A stretch of 64,000 nucleotides of DNA from Romanomermis culicivorax (lineage: Eukaryota > Nematoda > Enoplea > Mermithida > Mermithidae). The number at the start of each line of letters is the position of its first letter. Positions within the stretch are counted from its first letter, which is position 1. Below, one piece after another: positions 45,996 through 58,300 of the stretch. The notes below the pieces were generated by a model. That model was not told where the DNA came from, made no database searches, and saw nothing but the letters and a program-made list of their open reading frames with translations. The stretch lies in assembly GCA_963922205.1 (NCBI GenBank), contig CAWUHX010000087.1, positions 186,001-250,000 of the forward strand, written 5' to 3'. Made by a program: the position numbers and the translations under genes.

Positions 45996-46504
45996 CAGCC
46001 CGTAAACGTTTCTATCGTAGCGTTCACGAAATCGAGTTGCGGTCAAAATTGCGTGGAATTGGAAAAAATTTTCAAAAATTACCACAACTTGAGCGCTGAT
46101 ATTTTCGAAGTGGAAAAAATGCCATTAGACGGTCAAGAAGCTTTGCTATCTTTGTATCAAAGATCGGGCATAAGGGTCATGCCTCAAGTTTACATCTGCA
46201 ATAAGTTTGTTGGAGGTATAAAAGATTTCGTTTTGATTATTTTAGAAATTTTTATGCTGCTTCATTTGATGACGTCGTTAGATTCTGTTATCATATTTTT
46301 TCTGTGACTCTATGAGTTTACCATAGTTTTCACATTATGTTTTTTATACTTGTCTTCAGGACGCGTGATTTTGTTCATAGCAGAATCTTTTCACTTTCCC
46401 CAACTTTCATCCTCTTATCGCCAATCTATTTTTTAGGCATCGATAAAATAAGGCACTTACAAAAGACGAAAAAATTGGACGATATCGTAAAACGTTGCAG
46501 TTAA
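45996..46504 (+). CDS. glutaredoxin-like protein, 3' exons
   Basis: Exons are 45996-46215 and 46437-46504 (stop TAA); acceptors TTTGCAG and TTTTTTAG, join in phase 1. The 95 visible residues cover almost the whole thioredoxin fold: beta strand VSIVAFTKSSC, helix VELEKIFKNY, the cis-proline loop VMPQVYI, and the GG turn with a following helix (VGGIDKIRHLQ). Glutaredoxins reduce mixed disulfides with glutathione through CPYC or CxxC. Here the active-site segment reads SSCGQNC, that is C-x3-C, so normal dithiol chemistry is doubtful; monothiol chemistry or a binding role is possible. The fold assignment rests on the TVPQ-like and GG motifs and on length. The first exon, with the start codon, was not found. 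The stretch 45830-45990 has no convincing coding signal. Confidence 0.75.
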
Positions 46505-48209
46505 AATTTTGCCATTGATGTTTTCTTCCAATTACAATCGTTTCCTTATCTTGAACAGTTTTATTGTGCAATATTGAATTATAAAAATTATTGATTTTTA
46601 ATTTATTTCTTCACTTGTAGAATGCGTCAGACATTTGAAAAATATTCGATGTTGGAAAAATGTATCATTTTACAGAATGATTTTTATCAAAACTGAATTT
46701 TTTGATAACCAAACTGCTTAGAGTTCAAAAACAAGTCGATGTTCATAAATAAAGATGTATGACTAACATACAAACTTTCGTAGATGGGTATGAAATTTAG
46801 CTCTATCCAAGGAACTTTTGGATCCACCTTCGTAAACCTGCGTTTGCGAAATTAATCTCTTTGGAAATAAATATACAGTTAATATAAGGGAACTTACAAA
46901 ATACTATAGTCGATTTATTTTTAAATGGCTGACGCAGCAAGAATAAATTTAATCGTCGCCGATGTATTGAAGGTCGGAAAATTACTACTGTGATCTCAGA
47001 AAATCAGAAGAATCATTCAATTCTCAATCGGGTAAAACTAAATGCGTTCATAAGGATCCCATTTTTTAAGTGGAATTTTTGCTACGTCTTCGCTGTATCT
47101 GGTAGTCCGAAATATAGGCGAACGCCCTGATTTCAGCTTAGTTTACTGGTAAAAAAGTAGTTATGCGTCGTGACAATTTTCGTCTTCAAATATGGATTTA
47201 CAGGTGTCTGTATCGCGAAATACTTGAACACTGTAAAAAGTGACATGGAGAATGCTTATATATTTTTTACAAGTTTCAGTTAACTCCCTCATTTACTTTC
47301 AAAATTCTGAGTTTAATTTGATACCGAAGTTTCCACAGATTTGATTGATCACTAATTTTTGTCGCATTTACAAGTAGCGGTTCGTTTAAAGTACACTTTT
47401 TTGAATAGTAAGTTAGTGATATAGAGTATGTTTTTCAAAAATTATCAAGAGTGGCAAACAAGTAAGTTCTATTTCGTATTTTTACATTTCCTGCTTCATC
47501 TACATCGAATAGAACTGAAAATTTCTGAGCCTACTCAACATACTCTTACTACTTACTTTTTTGAGCAAAAAATCCTACATTAATTCTCTGTATAACCCAC
47601 TATTAGGGCGATATCTATTTTTTGCTATTTTTCAATTCAAAAATCAAATTATGCTTCATTAGCTTTTTTTGTGCGTTTATGATAGAGGTGTATTAGAACC
47701 ACAACAAAGTCATGAAATTGAGAGAGAAAATGTGATTAGCACGTTTCACCTTTGCGCAACGTCATCTTTGGCCCCAATCTTCCCACCCAATGTTATGGGC
47801 GCCTAGTGAGATTCTTTTCCTTGAACCAACTACCCACCCATCTTGGCGCTATTATCGAAAAATGTTTAATCATCATGAAAAATGAGTCAAACTTTTTTTT
47901 TACTTCTTCCATGCATAGGATGGAACTTCTGCTCGCCGATGAGGCAACGCTAGAGGGGTCAATAAAGGTATTTTTTCGGCTGAGAATTTTTTTATTCTTG
48001 ATATTTTTAGTTATATGTTTAAACACTAAATCGTCAGCTTTTCACATTTGTCATGTTTTTATCATTATTTCCATCATTTTTGTCTATGATCGTCTAAAAT
48101 TTTGTGAGCGTCAAATATAATGGAATTCAGTCAGGATCTGTTGATGGTTAGACCCGCCAAACTCTTGCCCGAGTGTATGGCATGACCTAGGGCAGCCATA
48201 GGAATGTTC
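46505..48209. other. intergenic sequence with decayed repeats
   Basis: AT-rich. Around 47400-47600 there is a diverged relative of the TATAGTCTG MITE family. A small GC-richer patch (47928-47968) between an AG and a GTATTT could be an exon but has no support from neighbours. No other gene was seen. Confidence 0.4.
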
Positions 48210-48421
48210 TATAGTATGTTTTTCTTGAAATGCTCCTAAATAATGAAAGTAATATTTACTATTTTTACGGTTTTCTGCCAAGACAATACACCATAATCGG
48301 ACTGAATTGCTGAGCATACTCAGTTGACCTTCAAAAATTTTTTGAGAAAAAATCACCAGTAAGAGCTATGTGTAAATGATACTAATTTTTGTCATTTGCA
48401 TTTTATAAAAAACAGACTATA
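48210..48421. mobile_element. second MITE copy with TATAGTCTG-type ends
   Basis: The 212-bp copy starts TATAGTATGTTTTTCTTGA and ends AAAAAACAGACTATA, colinear with 35013-35261 (shared ATGAAAGT, CGGTTTTCTG, TGAGCATACT and GTAAGAGCTAT words). The next 240 bases (to about 48660) contain another, partial, inverted-type member ending TTTCAAGAAAACCAGAT. Confidence 0.6.
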
Positions 48422-49300
48422 GCTTTCTAGTGTCTGCTATTTTATGAAAGGCTTTCGAATCAGAAAATGGCTAAAGTTTGCACTGGCGTCGAAATCCTTT
48501 ACACAAAGCCTTAACCAAAGCATTTACCATCATTTTCAGTTCAGCTACGTGTTGCATTTAGTAAAGCGGAAAATCGTAAAAATACAATATAGTACTTGCT
48601 TTCTACCGGTATAGTTCGAAACAATTTCAAGAAAACCAGATAATATGTAAAGTGCTCAACAATTGGACGACTTCGTTCAGAGAAAACATTGCTGCATTAC
48701 ATTATGAGCATACAAAAGACGTCTTTTGTAACTGAAAAATGCTACGATCTTTCACGTGCTCGTTCCATGGCGCTGACTTTTTTCATGACTTTTCCTTCGA
48801 CGTACTATTCTGTGACGTCATCCTAGAACCCATTTATGCGCCAGTCCGTACCTGGCCTGTTTTTTCACTAAAAATAATAAACGATGCCAGAAAATTTGCG
48901 AGTTTTTTCGAGCCCACAGAAAATTTGTTCTGGGGTGCTGCTAGTAGTCGGATGTTTTGAAAAGTCCAAGTCCATAAAAAGCTCTATGTTTTGGATTGTT
49001 TATGCTTAAAGACATTTTTATGCGGCAACCGAGTGTTGTATCGTATACGTTGCTTCAATTTTGCATCCTAACTTTGAGATTGCAAAGCAATGCTGACGTC
49101 AGAGAGATATATTGAATAACCATCACAATCTGTCGCTCATTATTGCTGTAATTTTTATTGTAATCTGTTTTTCAAAACAAGCTAAACCAAACGCTACTTT
49201 TCTCTCGGTGCTCGAACGCGTGCTTTCTTGATCTTTGCAAATTTTTTTGCCACTAATCTGGTTTTTTGTAGATTGTCGTGTTGAAATTATAAACATTGCT

Positions 49301-52300
49301 ATGATGCGGATGATAAGTTTAGGATCGCCCAAAGACTTGAACGAAGTTACTATCTATTCTGATGTACCAGTACCCGTTACTCCGTCTGATGGTGCTAGAA
49401 TCAAGGTAATCGTTTTTGTTGCATTTCTGAAACTACGATGAAATTATTATTATCTTTTATGAATATATGCTGGCTGTAGTATTTACGTCGCACTCTGAGA
49501 CTATTGACGATTAAATTTTTCTGCCACTTGGGCTCAGGCGTTTCTGATGGGAGAGAATCGAATCGTCGAATGTGACGCACATTCGACAATTTCAATGCTT
49601 AATGAATGCTCCAAAATTAATTATCTATCAAAAAGTTTACTGAAAATTCCTTGTTTTCAATATTTCATCATAGAACTTGATTTTTGAGTTTTATGTATAC
49701 TTGCTGCATTCAAATATGTCATATCGGAACGAAAGAATCCGAGTATCTAGTTCCAAAATAAGCTTATAAGAATAAACGGCGTTTTAGAAGTTTCTTCTGA
49801 CGTTTGCAACGTGGGGACTAAAATTATCAGACATGTCAGTTTATCTAAAGTTATGGTGTCACATCGTGCTTTAGTGTGGAGTTTTTTTGCATGGGCATAT
49901 AGGAAAAAATTCCTGCCCTCTAACCACATGCTGACCCCGTATCATAACCCAACATGACTTAATCTATAGAAATCGTTTCATAATTTTTTGGCGACAGCAT
50001 CAGTATGATGATTAAAAGCTGATGGAAAATGACTTTATTTTTTTTACTCAAAATTGCCGAGATTATTATATTCTGGTCAAAATACTGTAATTCAGCGCAT
50101 GTTTTAGAAAATCAGATAGTTCCACTTTCTATTAATTCAGCATCATTAAAAGCCCAAGGAGCATGTTATATCTGCTGTATAGTTGAATTTTTTACAAAGA
50201 TGGCTGGCTAATAACACCGAACATTTATCATGCATGATCAGGTGATGCTTATTTAAACTATTGTGAGCTAATGATGCTGTAGCAGGTTATCATTCAATGA
50301 ACTTTTCTAATGTATTTTTACAGGATTTTGAGTGAATTTTTCAAATCTTCCCCAAGATTATGACTTTTAACCAAAATTAATACAGAAAGGTTAAAAAACG
50401 GTCTCTCACGTGCTCACACACTATCATTTGGCAATAAGACTTTTTCTCATTTCCATAGGTTAATGATTGCATAAGTACAGCTTTACGCAGTCGTAGCATT
50501 TTTGGCGAGAACCCCAAAAAACTAGAATTTCGTGCAATTTTAAAATTTCACCTAAATATCCGGAATATGTACATAAATCATGCGGCGGAAAATTATAGAT
50601 ACCAATCGTCAACATTACTATTATTTACCCTTGGGATGTGTGCGTTATAATTTTTATTTCTAGAAAAAATGTCAATGATTTATGATTTTTCTCTCTTTTT
50701 TCGGATATTATTTTACTAATCTCCAGGCGGCGGAAACGTGACTTTTACAATGTTGTAGCTGGTTTATTTGTAAGAGACAAATTATTTGACTTGGTAATTT
50801 TGTAACACCATTGGAAACATTAAGCAATACTTGAAAAAGAGTTGAAGTTTGTGCAAATAAACCTCGCATGAGCTTCGTACCTAGATCAGGCCAAACATCT
50901 CACTTTTGGTGCAAAAGCGGTCTTTGTTTTTTATGACTCAGTAAACTCAAAAGGTTGCAGTCAAAATTTTTTGGCAGATAATGGAGACATGTAAACAAGC
51001 GGCGAAAGATCCTCTCTGCCATTTTATGACAGTTCAGGATGTTCCTTGTATGTGGGGAATCCAATGCCAATCGATAGTTATTATCTTGTTGAGCTACAGT
51101 CAAAAACACTATCCAAATTGTTATTCCTTCATTTTGGTAGATTTATGTATTTTTAGAATCTGATAGATAAATATGGACATGTCACATAGAATACAGATTT
51201 CTGAAAGTTCGGGCATATTGAGATTTTTGTAATAAAATCATGACTGATTTTTCAACAATACGCATCGTATTGAATTTATAATCATATTGTTTAGACAAAA
51301 TATAAATCCAAAGAGGGTTAAGAGAGAATGCGTGTTTCCGAAAACAATTATTTAAAAAAAATTCAAAATAGGTGTAGTGTGTATTTTGTATGTGGTTTGT
51401 ATGGTACTGTTTTTTTGCGGAATTTTGTTGCGATTTGTAATACTAAACGTTTATATTTTTGATCTACAGGTTCACTACGCCGGGGCATGTTTGACCGATA
51501 CGGAGATTAAAAACACTAAACAAGCTCGATATACGAACGGCATAAAAGATACTTCGTTGTTTCCAGGTAAATTTGAATTTTGTGGTACAAGATTAATGAT
51601 TTTCTTGTTTTAATTTCTTTGCAATCTGATTTTTGCCATATTTTTACATAATTATGTTCATTTCCTTTATGTTTTTCAAGTAATGGAAGTTTTCATGTTC
51701 ATTGAAGCAAAAATTGCTGAACTATGCTGTCAGTGCTGAACTATGCTACCGGATGATTTGGTTTCTCTATTTTTCTTGCCTCTTGATACTACCGCATTTC
51801 GGTATTCTGAACGTGTCAAAATTTTCATAGATCGTTCAGACTTCTTTTGTAGGAAATGGCGTGTATTTAATTCACGAATAGGTTTATAGGAACTACCTTT
51901 GATATTATTGTATTTGAACTAATATAACATCAAGAAATAGAATCCATTCATGAAGAATTGTGGACAATTACTTTTGAAGATGAGTTTTGAACGTCAATAG
52001 AAATTCAGCTTATTTTTTCAGATTGCTGATCTTTAATGAGTTGTATTGTCGTTTTTTAATTTTTATCCAATTCTTTTGATTTTGTTCGCTTGTTCGGAAA
52101 GATAAACCGCCTATTGCCGTCCATTTTATCGTTAGAGAACAAAGCTTTTGCATCTTTTTTCGATCAATCTTATACTTCCAGATTTTTCTCGTAAGTATAT
52201 ATTGTTTTCTGTATTCAATTTTCTTCACCAAAAGCTTTCGAAGTCGCCGGCGTTATCGAATCGTTCGGCGAGAATGCAAATATTGAAAAATACGACCTCA

Positions 52301-55300
52301 AATTGGGCGACAAAGTTATCGTTTGGCCTTCGGACGAAATGTGCCATTCAGGGTATGATATGGAATGATATTTGGACTTGAAAATTTAATTTGACGCGAA
52401 AATCATACGACTGCCAGCGTTCAATCCATTTTTGCGCTCTGTGCTGAAAAATGAAATTTTTGTAAGCTTTCGTACGATCTCAAAAATAGACTTTGAGGTA
52501 GCTTTCGATGGTAACTACGAAAAGGACGTAAATTTTGACTGAAAACGTAAACTCGTGGTGCTACAATAAGAAGAAATCCGATAATTTTCTAACTTTTTAC
52601 AATTTTTTAGTGTATTCGGTATCATGATACACATAATTGTACAGGTCCGATCTGCATGACTTTAAATACACTATAACCCAGATGAACGCTTCACGGTTTA
52701 CAATTATGTTCATTGACTGTAGGTAATGTGGGCTTTGAGTGGTAGTACGGAATATGAGAAGTGCCACTTTTTTGGGTCATAACTCGGAAAACGACTGCGA
52801 AACTTGAAAAACGTATCTGAAGTTCCGTACTCATCAAAAATCGCACACAATAAATTAATTTTTGCATCGCGATATTCAAGATTGTGATGAAAAAATCAAA
52901 TCACAACTGCACTCACGATTTCAAGATTTAACACACGAGAAATCAAGTTGCAACTTTATTAAAAAACAAAAAAAGGGAAGAATTCGCCATTTTTTGGTTG
53001 TAAGCAAAGCAACCCGTAAGGAGGATTCCATCTTCTCGTAATACACTTACTAAATATTTATTTACTCATTAGGGAAAGTAAATAAGATTTATGATGCGCT
53101 TATGGAGTTCCATATATTTTAAAAATAGACTGCTGATTCTTTTTTTATTTTATATACTTTTTCGATTTCCTCTAAACTGTTTCACATTGGAGTACAAATT
53201 TATGAGCCCACCCAAGTAACTTTCAACAAATTTCTGTGGGCGAATCCACATTTACCGCGAGGAACCCAAGTAGTGCAATAATTTTTTGGCCTAGCAGACC
53301 CATTACCGTGCGTTCATCTCAGGCGAGTATAAATTTTCTGTGGTATAATTTGACTCACACATGTAACGGAGCTTCGAGGTCTGGGGTAGTCAGACGAATT
53401 TTTAAGGGTTTGTCATCGATAGTCCAACGTTTTGGGGGGTGTCATTGAAGGAAAAAATTTGGTTGTTTCCCTATTTCTCGAACGCCCCCTTTTCTCGGAA
53501 GTCCCGGCTCTTCGAAAGTCCCGATTCCTCGATAAGTGGATAAAATTCCCGATTCCTCGAAACATGCTTTAGTGCATCATGAATTTGCTTTCCCGATTCC
53601 TCGAAAGTAAAGAAGATAAAATTTATGATTCATCGAACATTGGTGCATCACAAATCCCAGTTCATCGAAAGTGCATGTTATACAAACAGACACACAATCA
53701 AAAATTTTGATTGTTTTCGTTTGGAAATTTCGAAAATGGTTCAAAAAATTTTGTCTAAAAACTGTGTGTATTTATGACGCGAAGGCTGAAAATTTAGATT
53801 TTTGACCTATCTTTTTCCGAAAATGACCATTTTCTACATTTTCCAGTTTATTTCGTCCAAAATGATTGAATTCCTTCGGCTAGATATTATCTATACTAGT
53901 TTATTAGAAAATGTCCCGATGGGGCAGAAAAAAGAAGAATATACTTGCTTGGATAGTTGCCAAGCTAAAAAAAGGAGTGAACTAGATTTTTGAGAACTTG
54001 GGTTGGAGTTGGAAAAAATTCACTTTCGTTATTATTGGATTTTCATTCTTTCTCAAAAAAATGTTCCATGTCTGTGAAAAAGTATATTCTGCAGCATCGT
54101 GCATTTTGTCGTTCCCCTGGAATTAACTACAGCAAAATTTTTCTATATGAAAATTATATGCACATGATTTCAAATGTAAAGAAATGGTAAAGAAATAGCT
54201 TTCGGACTCCCGACCGATTCAAAACTCCTGCCTCTCACACTAGCTGAAAAATAGTGAGGCAGGCATATTATAGTTATTTTCAGAACTATAAAGAAACCCG
54301 AGGTTGGTTGCACTTATCCAACATGAGGATAATCTAAATATCGGGATTAAATTGCTGATCCTGAGTTTGAGCTAATCTTAATGTCCAAATTATTCTCTTT
54401 CAGTGCACAAACAATACTCACGTCAGGATTAACTACTACTGAGGTGTAAGTTCGAGTTTGAGAATTGCAGACATTTTTATATTTATTTGCTTTAGAAATA
54501 AGAAAATTATGTGAAAATGTTAATGCAACCTGACAGCTCGAGCTGGAGATAATTTCGACATTGAGCTCGTTATGATCCTGATGACATTCAAATTATACCG
54601 ATCTTGAGATTAAACCGAGTTGCTTTTTTGTTCGAGATTATCGTGAGCTCGAGCTCAGACCCCTTTAGTGCAACTGGGCCTTGGTTACAGTCATTGGGCA
54701 TCGATCTGCAAATGGGAGAACAGGGTAAAGCACACAAAAATGCTCCTGATTCAGCCATGCCTATATTATAAGTGTGCGCCAAATCCCGTACCCAGTTCTC
54801 TCCGACTCCACTCGCTCTCGCAGTGAAACAATACGACTTTTTTGAAAGCAGGACCAGGGCTCGGTTTCACCACAAAACTCCGTATTAAGAGTAAAATGTC
54901 ACGAGTTACGAGCCTCGTGTTAAGAGAGCTACGAATGACCGTCTTATCAGAAGTCAGAGTTTACGAGCAAGGAATTACGAGTCTAGGAGTGCTACGAGTG
55001 GCCGTTTCACCAAAAAAGAAAGTTTATGAGTACGGGCCCACGAGTTAGGAGTGTTACGAGCAACGGTTTTTCATAATTTACGACTGTTCAGCTTCACCAA
55101 ATGAGTTACCCATCACTATGATGATGAAAGGACTCGTAAATTTGATGAGATTTTCACGGACCAAAAGTGGGTCCGTAGGACTCGTAGGTGGGTGGTATTA
55201 ATGCTTTTTTGTTATTTGTTTTCTTTTGTCAAAACGACAAAGAAACGATAATTTGGATACTTTTTCGAAATTACCGCATTTTGGGCGAAAAACAAGCATT

Positions 55301-58300
55301 TTTGACATTTTTCTGAAAAACCCTCAAAAAATAAAAATTTTTAGGGAAAACCAATATGTCCATAGGATTGCCCATGCAAAATAACCCTCCCTCCTTTGCC
55401 ACCTCCCTCTGGTAAAAACCAAGGGCGTCCTCTGCCAGCAAGCTGTGACCTCATAAATCCACTTTGAAGGGTTCCCGTATATAATATATAAAGGGGTGAA
55501 GGAACGCCTCTGATTGGCTAGTTTCAGAAATGTGCTGCCCATCTTGAATTTTTTCAAGATGGGATCTTGATTTTTTTTCAAGATGTTATCTTATTTTATT
55601 TCTAGAAGCCATCATGCCATCTTGATTTTTTACCAAGATTATCTTGAGAAAAATGCCATGCACTTGAAAAAAGTTGAACATTGAAAAACTCTCACATCTT
55701 GATTTCTTTGGGACGCATCTGGAAACTTTTACGAAGCATCTTAAAATTTTTGTGATGCATCTTTAAAAACATGTTGTGCATCATGTTTGAAGGTCACAAT
55801 TTTTTTTCAGGTGGTAACAATATTTTTCAAGTAGTAACACATTTTTTCAAGTATTAACGAGTTTTTTCAGGCGGCCGTACAAATAATTAACAAAAATGAA
55901 TAATCTGCAAAGATCTAGAAATTTTTGGCAATTTTTGGATGTTTTTAATAAAATTAACTTATCATCACAATAATTTAGAAAGTTTCTGTAAAATTGATGA
56001 ATTTTCAAAAAAGTGATGAAAATAATTTTCTATAGAGATTGAAAAAATTTTCAAAATTATGTTTCAACAAAATCTAACAAATTTTCGCAAGGATTGAGAA
56101 ATTTTTTTCAAGATTTGATGAAATTTCAGAATAACCCAGAAATTAATAATTTTCAGAACAAATTTCCCAATCCAATTACAACATTCAATTATAAAAACAT
56201 TACGAATTCCTGTATAACGAGTGCCAGAAAACACCTCGTCAAATGATCATTTTACGAGTCCTATGGAAAACATGGTGAAAAACTCTTACTACGGACTCGT
56301 AACTCAAAGCTGTCACCCATAGAACAACTTTCGTCAATCCTAATTTGTTGTCCATCGCCCGTAGGTTGTAGCTCATCATCCCTAGCATGAGTGAAGTGTT
56401 ATATTTATATTTCTTTCCTATTTATTTGTTTGAGACTCTTGGCTGGTGATCCACCAAGAATGAGATTTGATTTTGAAGTCAAAAATGTTTTAGGCAGGAG
56501 TTCCAAGAAGTTCAGACCTTAATACTAAGACTTACCTAGCACTGGGCCGGGGCACATACTCCCTTTCTTGCGACAAATGCTCAAAATTTTTGTCGACCAA
56601 ATAAATATTATAAATTGAGAAATCTGCGATTTCTTAATTTAAAGTAATCGAACAGTGTCGGTAAAATTGCGTGGCGAGGAGTTTATTTGGCGAGCTAAGA
56701 GCAGACAATAAAAATACACAATGAAAAACTCTGAATCACTGACCAAAATTCCGGCACATGACACAATGACTACAGTAATTGCATCACCCAGTTTGAATTT
56801 CGCTGAGATGCTTGAGACATGCTCATCTTAGGTTGTAAGATGCGAGAAGTTGTAAGATGACATTAAAACAATTGTGGGATGTTAGGCTGCTGTGGGTTAA
56901 AATGATGTAACCGACCTTTGGGTTTATACAAAGGAAGTTGCAACAGTTCTGACCACAGGCTAACAAAATACAAGAAACTAAAACTCTCTCACATGTTTCA
57001 CCAGATACACTCCAGTACTTCACCAAACCTCAGGCAGAACACGGTGACACGTACTTCAGGAGCTCCTACCCAAGTCTCCACTCCTATTCTTATGAAATCC
57101 TCCACTATGCTCACAAAACAATACAAGTTTCCATTGCAGCTTGTATTGGGAAAACAAAGGGCGATGCTAATGCAATAAAATCAAAATATAATATAAAGCA
57201 AATAGCGGCAACGCTCCCATAACCAATTTCCAATAATAATAAAAAATATAAACAAACACGTGAAACAGTGGCTACATATATCTATGTAAATTTCTTTTTC
57301 TCTTTCTGCCACTTTTCGCCGCGTCCTACCACCTGCGCACGGACGCCAGAAGCTGAACACGTGCACCCATGGCAACTCCCACAGGGAGACTGGAAATGTC
57401 ACTATAACATCCCTCCCCCATGCAGCAGATCGCCTTAAGAGATCAAGACTACAAGGTGCGGCTGAGTAGTTGCAGTGGGAGAATTTCCAAAACCTCATTT
57501 GTGAAAGAATGAGCGCAAGGTGACCTTAAGATACTTACTTAACTAGGTGAGACATGGCAATGGCAAACCGGTTGTGTGAATTTGGTCATCACAAATAAAA
57601 ATTTCCACAAAAGAAAATTTTTCACAGGTTTGGTCCAAAACTGTACAAAAGCTCTTAAAATTTGAAGTAAAAAATGAATATTCTAAATTGAGAAATCTGC
57701 AATTTCTCGATTCAAAATAATCGAACGGCATTGGTAAAATTATGTGGCGAGGAGTTTATTTGGCGAGGTAAGAGCAGATGATAAAAATACACAACGAAAA
57801 ACTCTTAATCACTGACCGAAATTCCGGCTCATGACGCACTGACTACAGTAATTGCATCGTCCAGTTTGAATTTCGATGAGATGCTTGAGACATGCTCATC
57901 TTTGGTTGTAAGATGCAAGAAGTTGTAAAGTGACATTAAAACAGTTGTTGGAGACTGGAAATGTCACTACAACAGAAGCTGGTGAAACTGATTTACTCCT
58001 AGAATTCGTCACTCGTAAGACTCGTAATGTTGTGGTGAAACCGGGCCCAGGAGTTATGCTCTCTCCAGCTCTAAAAGCAAGCAACAGTCCACTATTTTTT
58101 CCTGAATTTTTCCTTCCCAACTCGATTTGATGCAAAAATTGACACTTACTGTAGCTCGTAAGATAAGAGGCCGCAAAGCGTAAAGCTAATAATTATTGTC
58201 CCATCACCGATTTCTACGGATTATTTTGCTTTCTGAGACTCATTTAGAATGAATAGACAATAGTTTATGATAACTGACAAATCTTGGAGAGATTTCTAAT

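Larger units (their letters stand above)
54854..58051. mobile_element. 3.2-kb TIR element with ACGAGT-rich ends, no transposase
   Basis: The left end CCAGGGCTCGGTTTCACCAC and the inverted right end CCTGGGCCCGGTTTCACCAC match at 18 of 20 bases. Subterminal ACGAG / CTCGT words are frequent on the left (54895-55180), around 56200-56300 and near the right end (58000-58030). No transposase frame is present. It contains a CACTTGAAAA-family repeat, a duplicated segment and a solo LTR, so it has itself been a target. No target duplication was recognised. Confidence 0.5.

Noticed and set aside
47928-47968. Small exon between AG and GTATTT
   Set aside because: GC-richer than its flanks but too short, and no partner exon fits in phase.
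48739-48960. 73-codon plus-strand frame (MLRSFTCSFHGADFF)
   Set aside because: No homology features, no splice context; chance frame between MITE remnants.
54980-55080. tRNA or other small RNA gene suggested by repeated ACGAGTTACGAG words
   Set aside because: No cloverleaf arms or A/B boxes could be arranged; the words are subterminal repeats of a TIR element.
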